The notes: generated by a model not told the origin, from the sequence alone. A DNA stretch of 64,000 nt from Chersky-840 sp050011815 (GCA_050011815.1 JBEKIJ010000006.1:1-64000); one strand, 5' to 3'. Positions 53,155 through 62,323 are shown, counted from the stretch's first letter. Numbers and translations are program-made.

Positions 53155-54009
53155 GTGTCGAACAATGAGCCGGTGGTCCGCTACGAGCTCGACGGTCCTG
53201 TGGCGACACTCACGATGAACCGGCCCGAGGTCGCCAACGCGCAGAACAGCGCGCTGATCGACGCCCTTGACGCCTGCTTCGATCGTGCCGATGCCGATGA
53301 CGACGTGCGGGTCGTGATCCTGGCCGGCGCGGGCAAGCACTTCAGTGCCGGGCACGACCTCAAGGCGCTCGTCGGGAACGAGGACCCCGACGAGTGGGTG
53401 GCCATGCGCGAGACCCCTGAGGGCAAGTTCCATCACGAGCAGGTCATGTACGTCGACCGGTGTCGGAGGATCCACGACTTCCGCAAGCCCACCATCGCCG
53501 CGGTCCAGGGCAAGTGCGTGGCCGCGGGCCTCATGCTGGCCTGCATGTGCGACCTGATCGTGGCCGCCGACGACGCCTCGTTCTCCAATCCCGTGCTGCG
53601 CATGACCGGTGCGGGGGTGGAGCTCCTCGTCGAGCCCTGGGAGCTCGGCATCCGCAAGGCCAAGGAATTCCTCCTGGCCGCCGAGGAGCTCGACGCGGCC
53701 GAGGCGTGGCGCCTCGGCATGGTGAACAAGGTCGTGGCCCGGGCCGAGCTCATGACACGCACCATGGAGCTGGCCCAACGCGTGGCGCTGGTCCCCCCGG
53801 TCACCGCGCAGGTGGTGAAGGACTCGCTCAACAACGTGGGTGAGCTCATGGGCAAAGGGGCGTCGTGGCGCTACCACTTCATGGCGCACCAGTGGGTCCA
53901 CAACACCGCCACCGCGCTCTCCGCGCTCGAACAACGCAAGCAGATGGGTTCGATGAAGGAGGTCTTCGCCGCCCGGGACCGGGGGGACGCCGCCCCCGGG
54001 AAGGACTGA
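53155..54009 (+). CDS. Enoyl-CoA hydratase/isomerase
   Basis: Crotonase-fold enzyme of 284 residues. KHFSAGHDLKALVG and QGKCVAAGLMLACMCDLIV form the oxyanion hole. The second acid region is NPVLRMTGAGVELLVEPWE, longer than in usual hydratases, and the C-terminus QWVHNTATALSALEQRKQ is a family mark of actinobacterial EchA paralogues. The GTG has a strong GAAGGAGG site. It lies between the ACAD and the family III CoA-transferase. Confidence 0.9.
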   Translation: MSNNEPVVRYELDGPVATLTMNRPEVANAQNSALIDALDACFDRADADDDVRVVILAGAGKHFSAGHDLKALVGNEDPDEWVAMRETPEGKFHHEQVMYVDRCRRIHDFRKPTIAAVQGKCVAAGLMLACMCDLIVAADDASFSNPVLRMTGAGVELLVEPWELGIRKAKEFLLAAEELDAAEAWRLGMVNKVVARAELMTRTMELAQRVALVPPVTAQVVKDSLNNVGELMGKGASWRYHFMAHQWVHNTATALSALEQRKQMGSMKEVFAARDRGDAAPGKD

Positions 54010-54016
54010 CCCCGAC

Positions 54017-55213
54017 ATGGCGCGTCCCCTCGACGGGTTGCGGGTGATCGACGTCGGAACCCGGATCGGTGCGCCGTTCTGCGCGGGCCTGCTCGGCGAA
54101 TGGGGGGCCGACGTGGTGAAGGTGGAGCAACCCCGCACCGGTGATTTCATGCGGGGCATCGGGCCCTTCGTCGATGGGTACTCGCTCTTCTGGGCCGTGG
54201 AGGGTCGCGGTCGCAAGAGCGTCACCTGCGACCTGCGTGTCCCCGAGGGACAGGACCTCTTTCGCCGGTTGGCCTCGACCGCCGACGTGGTGTGTGAGAA
54301 CTTCCGGCCCGGGACCATGGAGGAGTGGGGACTGGGCCCCGCCGCCCTCGACCCCCGACTGGTGTTCGTGCGCATCAGCGCCTTCGGCCAGGACGGCCCC
54401 TACGCCGGACGGCCCGGGCTCGACCGGCTGGGCGTGGCCTACGGGGGCCTGCTCCACCTCACCGGCGAGGCCGACCGACCGCCGGTGCGTCCCGGGGTGA
54501 CCGTGGCCGACTACCTCACGGGGGTCTTCGCGGCGGAGGCGGCCCTGGCCGCGCTGTACCGACGCGACGCGGGGCGCGCCGGGGACGGGACCCGGGGCGC
54601 GGTCATCGACGCCTCTCTGTACGGGTCGGTCTTGCGCATCCTGGAGTGGACGATCCCGGCCTATGACCGCCTCGGGACCGTCCGGGAGCGGGAGGGGAAC
54701 CGGCTGTCGAACTCGGCTCCCCTCGACAATTACCCCACCGCCGACGGGAACTACGTGTGCGTCGTCGCCGGCGGTGACGCCAACTTCGGCCGCCTGTGTC
54801 GTGCCATGGGTCGCCCCGACCTTCTCGAGGACCCCCGCTTCGCCACCCTCGCCGACCGGGCCCGCAACGGCGACACCATCAACGCCGTGGTGGCGCAGTG
54901 GACATCGGGCCAGAACGCCGTCGACGTCGAGCGGGCCTGCATCGCCCACGACGTGCCCGTGGCCACCGCCTACAACGCCCGGGACATCACCGAAGACCCC
55001 CACTTCACGGCGCGCCACGACCTGGTGGGCGTCGACGACCCGGTGCTCGGCCCCCTTCGCCAGCAAGCGCCCTACCCCCGGCTCGTGGGCGAGACCGCAC
55101 CGGTCCCCGCGGGGGCGCCCGTCCTGGGAGCCCACAACCGGGAGGTGTGGTGCGACGTGGTCGGATTGTCGGCTTCGGAGCTCGAAGCGCTGCAGGCCAA
55201 GGGGATCGTGTGA
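54017..55213 (+). CDS. Family III CoA-transferase (CaiB/BaiF/Frc)
   Basis: Protein of 398 residues. LDGLRVIDVGTRIGAPFCAG at the start, GADVVKVEQPRTGD and KSVTCDLRVPEGQDLFRRL are typical of the family, as is ISAFGQDGPYAGRPGLDRLG. The catalytic Asp is the one in the RPGLD segment. Such enzymes move CoA between carboxylic acids as knotted dimers. It lies 7 nt after the hydratase gene and may activate the substrate or release the product of the pathway. Confidence 0.92.
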   Translation: MARPLDGLRVIDVGTRIGAPFCAGLLGEWGADVVKVEQPRTGDFMRGIGPFVDGYSLFWAVEGRGRKSVTCDLRVPEGQDLFRRLASTADVVCENFRPGTMEEWGLGPAALDPRLVFVRISAFGQDGPYAGRPGLDRLGVAYGGLLHLTGEADRPPVRPGVTVADYLTGVFAAEAALAALYRRDAGRAGDGTRGAVIDASLYGSVLRILEWTIPAYDRLGTVREREGNRLSNSAPLDNYPTADGNYVCVVAGGDANFGRLCRAMGRPDLLEDPRFATLADRARNGDTINAVVAQWTSGQNAVDVERACIAHDVPVATAYNARDITEDPHFTARHDLVGVDDPVLGPLRQQAPYPRLVGETAPVPAGAPVLGAHNREVWCDVVGLSASELEALQAKGIV

Positions 55214-55280
55214 CAGAGGAGCACTCCATGACGGGAACGGGGTCGGTATCGACAGGCGCCACGGTCACAGGACGGCTCGC

Positions 55281-56516
55281 ATGAGGGCGCTCGTCTTCGG
55301 CGCCGCCCCCGCCGCCGACGAAGTCAGGCCGCATCCCACCGACGATCTCGAGCGGATGTTGGCGGCGCTGCCCTTCGGCCTCCATGTCGTCGAGGACGCC
55401 CGGCCCCCCCGGCCCGACTGGGTCGTCACCAGGCCGATCCTGTCGGGCATCTGCGGATCCGACGCCAAGCTCGTGCTCGGTGACTTCGGGGAGGGCGACG
55501 TCGACAACCCGATGTCCGCCTTCTCGTCGCTCCCCCATGTCCCGGGACACGAGGTGGTGGCCGAGGTCGTGGAGCTCGGGCCCGAAGCCCAGGGCGTGGA
55601 GGTCGGTGACCGCGTGGTCCTCAACCCGTGGCTCACCTGCGCGCCGCGGGGGATCGACCCGGTGTGCCCGGCGTGTCGCACGGGCGATCTGAACCTGTGC
55701 TGGAGCTTCGCCCGCGGCGCGCTCGGGCCCGGCGTCCATGTGGGGGTGACGACCGACGCCCCCGGGGCCTGGGCGGACCTCCTCGCCGCGCACGACTCCA
55801 TGCTCATCCCGGTCCCCGCTCAGGTGTCCGACACCCTGGCCGTGCTGGCCGACCCGTTCTCGGTGTCGATGCACGCCATCCTCCACCACCCGCCGCCCCC
55901 GGGCGGCAAGGCGCTCGTCTACGGCGCGGGGGCGTTGGGCGTCACCAGCGTGGCCGCCCTGCGGGCCCTGTTCCCCGACGTCGAGGTGGCCGTGGTGGCG
56001 CGCTTCGCCGCCCAGGCCGAGTTCGCCACGCACCTCGGCGCGGCCAAGGTGTTCGCCCACGAGCCGCGCCTGGAGCTGGTCCAGGAGCTTGCCGACTGGT
56101 CGGGTGGGGTGCTCTACGCGCCCTTCGACGGGCTGCCCATCGCCCATCCCGGGGGGATCGACGTCGTCTACGACACCATCGCCAGGCCCGAGACCCTCGA
56201 GGTGGGCGTGCGGGTGCTGGCCGAGCGGGGCACCCTCGTCCAGAGCGGCGTCTCGACTCCGGGGCGATGGGAATGGACGCCGATCTACTTCAAAGAGCTC
56301 ACCATCGCCGGGTCCAACGCGTTCGGCATCGAGGAGGTCGACGGCGTGCGCAAGCACGCCATCGCCCACTATCTGGACATGGCGGCCTCGGGGCGCGTGG
56401 ACCTCACCGGCATGCTCACGCACCGGTTCCCCCTCGAGGGATGGTGGGACGCCCTGAAGGCCATCGCCCGCCAGGACCAGAGCGGCGCCATCAAGGTCGC
56501 TTTCGAGGCATCCTGA
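55281..56516 (+). CDS. Zinc-dependent alcohol dehydrogenase
   Basis: MDR-family enzyme of 411 residues. GICGSDAKLVLG has the catalytic Cys, PHVPGHEVVAEVVELG the His-Glu pair, and the structural-zinc cysteines are in TCAPRGIDPVCPACRTGDLN. The Rossmann motif is VYGAGALGVTSVAAL. An Asn/Gly-rich insertion widens the loop before it. It oxidises an alcohol or reduces an aldehyde with NAD(P). ATG 55281 gives the natural N-terminus. It completes the set ACAD-hydratase-CoA-transferase-ADH upstream of a TetR gene. Confidence 0.9.
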   Translation: MRALVFGAAPAADEVRPHPTDDLERMLAALPFGLHVVEDARPPRPDWVVTRPILSGICGSDAKLVLGDFGEGDVDNPMSAFSSLPHVPGHEVVAEVVELGPEAQGVEVGDRVVLNPWLTCAPRGIDPVCPACRTGDLNLCWSFARGALGPGVHVGVTTDAPGAWADLLAAHDSMLIPVPAQVSDTLAVLADPFSVSMHAILHHPPPPGGKALVYGAGALGVTSVAALRALFPDVEVAVVARFAAQAEFATHLGAAKVFAHEPRLELVQELADWSGGVLYAPFDGLPIAHPGGIDVVYDTIARPETLEVGVRVLAERGTLVQSGVSTPGRWEWTPIYFKELTIAGSNAFGIEEVDGVRKHAIAHYLDMAASGRVDLTGMLTHRFPLEGWWDALKAIARQDQSGAIKVAFEAS

Positions 56517-56533
56517 GCCGGTCGATGACTACG

Positions 56534-56546
56534 ATTCCCCGGGAAT
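56534..56546 (+). promoter_or_regulatory. Palindrome over the tetR start
   Basis: ATTCCC-C-GGGAAT is a perfect 13-bp palindrome overlapping the tetR ATG, with TACGAT (56530-56535) just upstream as a -10. A bound dimer here would block the regulator's own start: a likely autoregulatory site. Confidence 0.55.
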
Positions 56547-57345
56547 GGGACGGGGGACCACGCCGAGCGCCCCGTCCGGGTCCGACCCGGTGAACACCCG
56601 GAGCGCAAAGAACGGCACGAACGGGAAGCGGGCGGCACCCCGCGGCGCCAAGGTGGCCGTCGTGGCCGGGGAGCCCGCCAGTAAGCGCGCCCTGCGTTCC
56701 CAGGGTCGCAAGACCATGCGCAAACTTCTCGATGCCGCCATGATCGTCTTCGCGCGGCGGGGGTACCACGCGGCGCGGGTCGACGACATCGTCAAGGTGG
56801 CCCGGACCTCTCACGGCACCTTCTACCTCTACTTCTCCAACAAAGAGGACCTCCTGCGCGCGCTCGTCGGGGAGGCGGGCGAAGTGGTCGCCTCCCTCGA
56901 CGACTCACTGGGCCCGGTCGGCCCCGACGTGGCGGGATGGCTGGAGCTGCGCAGCTGGATGGACAAGTTCTCCAAAGCCTGGCAGCGCTACGCGCCCGTG
57001 CTCCGGGCCTGGACCGACCTCGTGATGAGCGATCCCGAGCTCGGTGCGCAAGCGCATGCCGCCGCCACCGGCGTGGCGCGCGCCCTGGCGGCGCGCATCG
57101 ACGGTGCGGGGCCCCATCCGGGCATCGACCCCAACGCCGCGGCCGAGGCCGTGATGGCGATGGTGGACCGCTTCCACGAGCTGCGGCAATTCGCAGGAGA
57201 ACCCGTCGACGCGGCGGCGCTCGACACCCTCACCACCATGGTGCATCGGGCGCTCTTCGGCGGCGGCCCGCCGCCGGAGCACGTGCTGTCGACCTACGAC
57301 CCGTCCCGGGACCACAAGCCGGTGCTCGGGGCCGACGGGCCTTAG
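56545..57345 (+). CDS. TetR-family regulator
   Basis: Protein of 266 residues. After a basic unstructured leader of about 55 residues comes the TetR helix-turn-helix: LLDAAMIVFARRGYHAARVD, DIVKVARTSHGTFYLYFSNKEDLL. The C-terminal helical domain (110-240) binds an unknown ligand, probably an acyl-CoA. It follows the ADH gene by 28 nt and may repress the 51907-56516 unit; a palindrome covers its own start. The last 4 nt overlap the convergent CMD gene. Confidence 0.92.
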   Translation: MGRGTTPSAPSGSDPVNTRSAKNGTNGKRAAPRGAKVAVVAGEPASKRALRSQGRKTMRKLLDAAMIVFARRGYHAARVDDIVKVARTSHGTFYLYFSNKEDLLRALVGEAGEVVASLDDSLGPVGPDVAGWLELRSWMDKFSKAWQRYAPVLRAWTDLVMSDPELGAQAHAAATGVARALAARIDGAGPHPGIDPNAAAEAVMAMVDRFHELRQFAGEPVDAAALDTLTTMVHRALFGGGPPPEHVLSTYDPSRDHKPVLGADGP

Positions 57346-57743
57346 CCCGGAGGGCGGCGCCGCTTCCCCTCGTCGCCGACGGTGGAGTGCCCCCGTTCCC
57401 AGCCCCGCCGGGCCCAGGGGAGTGCTTCGACCACCTGGAGGACGCCGAAGGCCGGCTCGGTCAGCACGATGCTGCCGGCCACCTCTTCCCAGGTGGCGCC
57501 CACCTCCGCCGCCAACATGGCGTGGCGCTGCACGCCGGGCGGATTGCGCCTGATCACCGTGCACACCATGCGGATCAGCTCGTGGGTCTTGCGGTCGGGT
57601 GCCCGCAGCGAGTCGATCTGAGCCAACCAGGCGTTCTGGGCCTCGTGCAGGCCCGGGGCGAAGGCGTGCAGCTCGCTTTCGAAAGGGAACACCCAGTCGT
57701 CGCCGGCACCGGGGTCGTCGTGCTCTCCTGACTTGGGACTCAC
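57342..57743 (-). CDS. Carboxymuconolactone-decarboxylase-like protein
   Basis: Protein of 133 residues with the AhpD/CMD all-helical fold: LIRMVCTVIRRNPPGVQRHA and GATWEEVAGSIVLTEPAFGV. The CxxC of AhpD peroxidases is absent, so hydroxyperoxide reduction is unlikely; lactone decarboxylation or another role is possible. The GTG at 57743 follows GGAGG. It overlaps the tetR end by 4 nt in convergent direction. Confidence 0.75.
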   Translation of the reverse strand: MSPKSGEHDDPGAGDDWVFPFESELHAFAPGLHEAQNAWLAQIDSLRAPDRKTHELIRMVCTVIRRNPPGVQRHAMLAAEVGATWEEVAGSIVLTEPAFGVLQVVEALPWARRGWERGHSTVGDEGKRRRPPG

Positions 57744-57808
57744 CGCTCACCTCCGCTCACAGCATGGCAGAGACCCCTGCCATCGCCCAAGCGGGCGACC
57801 ACCTGGTC

Positions 57809-59233
57809 TCAGGTGCTCGGGCTGAGTGCGAGAAACCGCGCGTACCGCTCCGACGCGGCGCCGGCCCAGCGACTGTCGGGCTCCACCCGCCGGCTCACGC
57901 GCGCCCATCGCTGGGCACCATCGAGTGACGACTCGAGACCCGCCGTCCACCGCGCGATGTAGGCGGCGCCGAGCGCAGAGCCCTCGGGCACGCCCACCGT
58001 GTCGACGGGAAGGCCGCACGCGTCGGCGACACCCTGCATCCAACCCACCACGTGGGTGCCACCCCCGCTGGCCACGATGCGCCTCGCCTTGACGCCGGCC
58101 CGGTCCAGCATGTGGCGGATGACGAACCCGCTCGCTTCGTAGGCGGCCCGCTCCACCGCGGCGGCGTCGTGGGTCAGGTCGAGGTCGTGCAGTCCGGCCC
58201 GGAGCGTGGTGTCGTGATACGGGGCCCGCTCCCCGCGCAGGTACGGGGTCCACACCGGCACCCGCCCGGGGTCACCGCCGCGTGGTTCCTCTTCGGCCAC
58301 TGCGCCGCTTCCCGGTCCGGCCTGGCGCGGGCGCGCAGGGCGACGACCGGCGCCGTGCAGCAGGGCGCGGGCCCAGTCCACGAAAAGGGCGCCGGCGTTG
58401 CTCGGACCGCCGACGAGCACCTTGCCGGCCACGGTGTGGGGAAGGGTCCACAGCCCCGGGGCCTGCACCCAGTCGTCGACCACGGCCCACACGATGAGCG
58501 TCGCCCCGAAGATCACGAGGACGTCGCCGGCCTCGGTGGCGCCCGACACGATCTGATCGCACAACGCGTCCACGGTGCCCGCCGCCAGCACGGTGTCGGT
58601 TCCGGTGACCGTCCCCGCCGCCTCGCCCATGTTGACGACCACGGGGAGCTGCTTCTCGGTCACGCCCAGCTCGGCCAAGGCGGCGTCGTTCCACGTGGTG
58701 CCCGTCCGCATCGACCCCATGCAGATGGCGGTGCCCGTGTCGATGGCGGGGACGCGGCCGAGCGCGTAGTTCGCCACCGCTTGCGCCGGCCAGTAGCCGC
58801 GCGCCCCGGGTGCCTCCCGGACGGCCCACCGGACGAAGCCCCCCGCGTCGGGCATGGCGGAGTCCATGTCCCCGGGGGTCGCGGCCAGATCGGCCTCGGA
58901 CTCATCCTCCCGACCCCGGCCGTCGCCGTAGAGGAGGCCGGGGGTCCGGGGGATGCCCCGGGCGTCGACGGCGGTGAGCGACGGCACCATGCTCGTCACG
59001 CACACCCCGGCGAGATCCATCCCACCCTCGGTCACCTGGGCCAGCGCCCGCATCGGGCCCCGCCGCCAGGCCTGGCCGGCGTCGTGCTCGAGCTGGTCCG
59101 GCGCCGGTGTCAGGAGGCGGTGCGGGATCCGGGCCCGGGCCAGGACCGCGCCGGTCTCGTCGGCGGCGACGGCTTTCACCGCCGTCGTCCCGATGTCGAT
59201 GCCCACCGTGATCGAACCTGACACGACCGTCAT
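57809..59233 (-). CDS. FGGY-family carbohydrate kinase
   Basis: Sugar kinase of 474 residues. The first ATPase motif is GIDIGTTAVKAVAADETGAV and the second domain has SNAGALFVDWARALL and ASGGGTHVVGWMQGVAD (ATP site), followed by VGVPEGSALGAAYIA. The catalytic Asp is expected in the GDGRGREDE region. FGGY kinases phosphorylate sugars, polyols or autoinducer-2; the substrate is unknown. It is divergent from a D-2-hydroxyacid dehydrogenase with palindromes between, which suggests one pathway. Confidence 0.88.
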   Translation of the reverse strand: MTVVSGSITVGIDIGTTAVKAVAADETGAVLARARIPHRLLTPAPDQLEHDAGQAWRRGPMRALAQVTEGGMDLAGVCVTSMVPSLTAVDARGIPRTPGLLYGDGRGREDESEADLAATPGDMDSAMPDAGGFVRWAVREAPGARGYWPAQAVANYALGRVPAIDTGTAICMGSMRTGTTWNDAALAELGVTEKQLPVVVNMGEAAGTVTGTDTVLAAGTVDALCDQIVSGATEAGDVLVIFGATLIVWAVVDDWVQAPGLWTLPHTVAGKVLVGGPSNAGALFVDWARALLHGAGRRPARPRQAGPGSGAVAEEEPRGGDPGRVPVWTPYLRGERAPYHDTTLRAGLHDLDLTHDAAAVERAAYEASGFVIRHMLDRAGVKARRIVASGGGTHVVGWMQGVADACGLPVDTVGVPEGSALGAAYIARWTAGLESSLDGAQRWARVSRRVEPDSRWAGAASERYARFLALSPST

Positions 59234-59276
59234 GATTCGGCCATTATGAATGACTTCGGCGGCCGAAGGAGGATCG
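59234..59276. promoter_or_regulatory. Divergent promoter with TTCGGC palindrome
   Basis: TTCGGC-G-GCCGAA (59255-59267) is a perfect 13-bp palindrome, with another TTCGGCC at 59236-59242. The minus-strand CATAAT (59248-59243) is a -10 candidate for the kinase. AAGGAGG for the dehydrogenase overlaps the palindrome end. Confidence 0.5.
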
Positions 59277-60260
59277 ATGGACCTCACCCGCCCTCGGGCG
59301 CTGGTGACCACCCCGGTGCGGGGACCCGGGGTCGAGTTGTTGCGCGAGCTCGCCGACCTCGTGATCGACCCCTGGATCGACCACCAACCCCTCCGCATCT
59401 ACAACGCCGAACAGCTGGCGTCCCGGGCCGCCGACGAGGGCGCCACCATCCTCATGGTCGAGGCGGACCGTTGCGCCGGTCCGGTGTTCGACCTGCCGCT
59501 CGTGGCCGTGGCCAGCACGCGCGGCGACCCCAACAACGTCGACATCGACGCGGCGACGGCCGCCGGGGTGCCGGTCCTGCGGGCGCCGGCCCGCAACGCC
59601 GATGCCGTCGCCGAGATCGGGGTGGCCCTCCTGCTCGCCGCGACCCGGGGCGTGGTCGGCGCCGACCGTGACGTCCGGACCGGAGAGATCTACAAGGACG
59701 GGACCATTCCCTACCAGCGGTTCCGGGCGTGGCAGCTGGCGGGGCGGACGGCCGGGCTCGTCGGCCTCGGGGCCGTGGGGCGCGCCCTGCGGTGGCGTCT
59801 CGAGGGCCTCGGCATGAACGTCGTCGCCTACGACCCCTACGCCGCGGATGCCACCCACAGCCTCGAGCAGCTCCTCGAGGTCTCCGACGTGGTCTCGCTG
59901 CACGCCCCGGTGACCGAGGAGACATCCGGGATGATCGGGCCCGAGCAGTTCGCCGCCATGCGCGACGGCGTGGTCTTCCTCAACACCGCACGGGCCCAGC
60001 TCCACGACGGCGACGCCCTGGTCGCCGCGCTGGCGTCGGGAAAGGTGAGCGCGGCCGGGCTCGACCACTTCGTCGGGGAGCACCTCGCCACCGACCACGC
60101 CCTCACCACCTTCCCCAACGTCGTCCTCACCCCGCACATCGGCGGCGCCACCTACGACACCGAGGTCAACCACACCCAGACCATCGCCGACGACCTCTGT
60201 CGCCTGCTGGCGGGGGCCACGCCGCGCAACATCGTCAACCCCGACGTCTTGAAGCACTGA
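59277..60260 (+). CDS. D-isomer-specific 2-hydroxyacid dehydrogenase
   Basis: NAD-dependent dehydrogenase of 327 residues. The cofactor domain has GLVGLGAVGRALRWRLEGLG then VVAYDPY (acidic end selects NAD). The catalytic Arg lies in NTARAQL, and the catalytic His in LTPHIGGAT. The Glu segment GLDHFVGEHL differs from the common ALDVFxxEP. It reduces a 2-keto acid or oxidises a D-2-hydroxy acid. The ATG follows AAGGAGG by 6 nt. It is 23 nt upstream of an ACAD and divergent from the FGGY kinase. Confidence 0.9.
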   Translation: MDLTRPRALVTTPVRGPGVELLRELADLVIDPWIDHQPLRIYNAEQLASRAADEGATILMVEADRCAGPVFDLPLVAVASTRGDPNNVDIDAATAAGVPVLRAPARNADAVAEIGVALLLAATRGVVGADRDVRTGEIYKDGTIPYQRFRAWQLAGRTAGLVGLGAVGRALRWRLEGLGMNVVAYDPYAADATHSLEQLLEVSDVVSLHAPVTEETSGMIGPEQFAAMRDGVVFLNTARAQLHDGDALVAALASGKVSAAGLDHFVGEHLATDHALTTFPNVVLTPHIGGATYDTEVNHTQTIADDLCRLLAGATPRNIVNPDVLKH

Positions 60261-60283
60261 CATCTCGAGGCCCTGAGCGAACC

Positions 60284-61480
60284 GTGGACTTTTCCTATAC
60301 CCCCGAGGACGACGCCTTCCGAGCCGAGCTCCAGGAGTGGCTCGATGCCAACCTGCCGGAGTTCATGGCTTCGGGGGAAATCGGGGACGAGAACAACCCG
60401 GACCGCCGCACGATGCTGCGCCGCCAAGCGTGGCAGCGCCGCCTGCACGGGGGCCGGTGGGCGGCCATCAACTGGCCGAAGTCCTGGGGTGGGCGCGAGG
60501 CCACGGTCATGCAGAACACCATCTACTCCGAGGTGATGGCACGGGCCAAGACGCCGGGCATCTACAACGCCAACGGCCTGTGGCAGATCGGACCCATGAT
60601 CCTGCGGTGGGGAACCGAGGAGCAGCAGCAGATGTGGCTGCCGGGGATCCTCAACGCCGATGTCCACTGGTGCCAGGGGTTCACCGAGCCCGAAGCGGGA
60701 TCCGACCTCGCCAACCTCCGCACCCTGGCCGTCCTCGACGGCGACGACTACGTCGTCACGGGGCGCAAGATCTGGATCTCCACCGCCCATCTCGCCAAGT
60801 GGGGCCTCTTCCTCGTCCGCACCGACCCCGGCGCCATCGAACGGGGGACCAAGCACGAGGGGATCACCGCGCTCATCGTCGACATGGAGCTGCCCGGCAT
60901 CGAGGTCAACGTCATCCGCGACATCACCGGCGGCGAGCTGTTCTGCGAGGTCAACTTCGACGGGGCACGGGTGCCGGCCGCCTACCGGCTCGGCGACGAG
61001 AACCAGGGTTGGAACGTGGCCATGGGGACGCTCGCCAACGAGAGGGTGGGCACCTCGGGGCTCTCGGTGTCGATGCGCATCGAGCTCGACAACATGATCG
61101 CGACGGCCCGCGCCCACAACCCCGCCGCGCTCGAGGACCCCGGCATCCGGGACCGCATCGCCCGGCTGTGGACACAGCTCGAGCTCACCCGTCTGCTCAA
61201 CGCCAGGGCGCTGTCGAAGATCCTCAAGGGCGAGAAGAACTGGCCCGAGGTGCCCCTGGCCAAATTGCAGTGGAGCTACCTGTCCCAGACCATCGCCGAG
61301 CTCGGTGTGGACATCCTGGGTGCGACCGGCGTCCTGGCCCGGGGCGGCCCCGACGCCGTGGACAAGGGTCACTGGAGCCACAACTACGTCTGGCAGCGCT
61401 ACACGTCGATCGGGGCGGGCACGACCGAGGTGCAGAAGAACATCATCGCCGATCGCGCCATCAAGATGCCCCGCCGCTGA
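60284..61480 (+). CDS. Acyl-CoA dehydrogenase
   Basis: FadE-type ACAD of 398 residues. GFTEPEAGSDLANLRTLAV and GRKIWISTAHLAKWGLFLVR are in the N/middle domains. IGAGTTEVQKNIIADRAIKM is the C-terminal motif. It belongs to the group common in actinobacterial steroid and branched-acid pathways. GTG start (VDFSYTPEDDAF). It follows the hydroxyacid dehydrogenase by 23 nt and overlaps the VOC gene end by 20 nt. It is the seventh ACAD in the window. Confidence 0.92.
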   Translation: MDFSYTPEDDAFRAELQEWLDANLPEFMASGEIGDENNPDRRTMLRRQAWQRRLHGGRWAAINWPKSWGGREATVMQNTIYSEVMARAKTPGIYNANGLWQIGPMILRWGTEEQQQMWLPGILNADVHWCQGFTEPEAGSDLANLRTLAVLDGDDYVVTGRKIWISTAHLAKWGLFLVRTDPGAIERGTKHEGITALIVDMELPGIEVNVIRDITGGELFCEVNFDGARVPAAYRLGDENQGWNVAMGTLANERVGTSGLSVSMRIELDNMIATARAHNPAALEDPGIRDRIARLWTQLELTRLLNARALSKILKGEKNWPEVPLAKLQWSYLSQTIAELGVDILGATGVLARGGPDAVDKGHWSHNYVWQRYTSIGAGTTEVQKNIIADRAIKMPRR

Positions 61481-61856
61481 GCGCGGCGCTCTGGGTCAGC
61501 GACAGCACGTTGCCGTCGGGATCGGCGAACCACGCCACCCGGGCACCGTTGGGAGCCGTCCACACCCCGGCGCCGTCCTGCTCCACCTCTTCGAACCGCT
61601 CGAAACGCACACCGGCGGCGCCCAGAGCCTGCACCGACGCCCCGATGTCGTCGACTGTCCATCCGAGCACCGTGTAGGGAGCGGTCCGGATGTCGCCCAC
61701 CGGCGTGACCCGCAATTGGGTCCCGTGCGCGTCGAAGACGCACGCGAAGGGCCCCTGTTCGACCAGGGACAACCCGAGGGTGTCGCGGTAGAAGACGAGG
61801 GCCCGGTCGATGTCGGTCGTCGCCACGAAAGCCACCAGCTCGCTCGATCCCAGCAT
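61461..61856 (-). CDS. VOC-family (glyoxalase-fold) protein
   Basis: Protein of 131 residues with two beta-alpha-beta-beta-beta modules. LVAFVATTDIDRALVFYRDT and WTAPNGARVAWFADPDGNVL are the repeating VOC signatures. Members are glyoxalases, dioxygenases or antibiotic-binding proteins; the metal ligands here are incomplete, so catalysis is uncertain. The gene ends overlapping the convergent ACAD by 20 nt. ATG 61856. Confidence 0.85.
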   Translation of the reverse strand: MLGSSELVAFVATTDIDRALVFYRDTLGLSLVEQGPFACVFDAHGTQLRVTPVGDIRTAPYTVLGWTVDDIGASVQALGAAGVRFERFEEVEQDGAGVWTAPNGARVAWFADPDGNVLSLTQSAALSGGAS

Positions 61857-61999
61857 CTCGGGCCTCCCGGGGGGCGAGCGTAGGGCGCCCGGGCGCCCGG
61901 GCGACCTGGCCGCCCTGGCCCGGGGCCCGGCCCGCCCCGTCCGGAGCCGTCCCTATTTGTCACTTGCCACTTACGTAAGGATCTGCTTACATTCATCAG
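61857..61999 (+). promoter_or_regulatory. ArsR promoter with operator
   Basis: TTGCCA (61964-61969), 18 nt and TACATT (61988-61993), then 6 nt to the GTG: a leaderless promoter. CTTACGTAAG (61970-61979) is a perfect palindrome, and GTAAG-N6-CTTAC (61975-61990) overlaps the -10, so autorepression by ArsR is likely. The first 80 nt are C/G-rich repeats. Confidence 0.65.
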
Positions 62000-62323
62000 G
62001 TGGACGCCGCCCTCCGAGCCATCGCCGAGCCCCACCGGCGCGAGATCCTCCGACTCCTCGGCGAAGACGAGCTCGCCGCGGGGGAGATCGCCTCGCACTT
62101 CGAGCTCAGCCGGCCGGCGGTGTCCCAGCACCTCAGGGTGCTCGTCGAGGCGGGGCTCCTCGAGAGCCGCCGGGACGCCACCCGGATCATCTACCGGGCC
62201 CGGCCCGAGGGGCTGGACGAGCTACGCGAGTACCTCGAAGTGTTCTGGTCGACCGGACTGCGCCGTCTGAAGCGGGCAGTGGAGCGAGAGATGGAGGCAA
62301 CCGAACGTGCCAACAGGCGATGA
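62000..62323 (+). CDS. ArsR-family regulator
   Basis: Winged-helix repressor of 107 residues. RAIAEPHRREILRLLGEDEL, ELSRPAVSQHLRVLVEAGLL and a wing with RRDATRIIYRARPEG are typical. It lacks the ELCVCDL metal site, so it is of the non-metal type that controls SRPBCC/AHSA1 genes. The next gene is exactly such a protein and overlaps by 17 nt. Leaderless GTG with palindromes over its promoter. Confidence 0.93.
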   Translation: MDAALRAIAEPHRREILRLLGEDELAAGEIASHFELSRPAVSQHLRVLVEAGLLESRRDATRIIYRARPEGLDELREYLEVFWSTGLRRLKRAVEREMEATERANRR

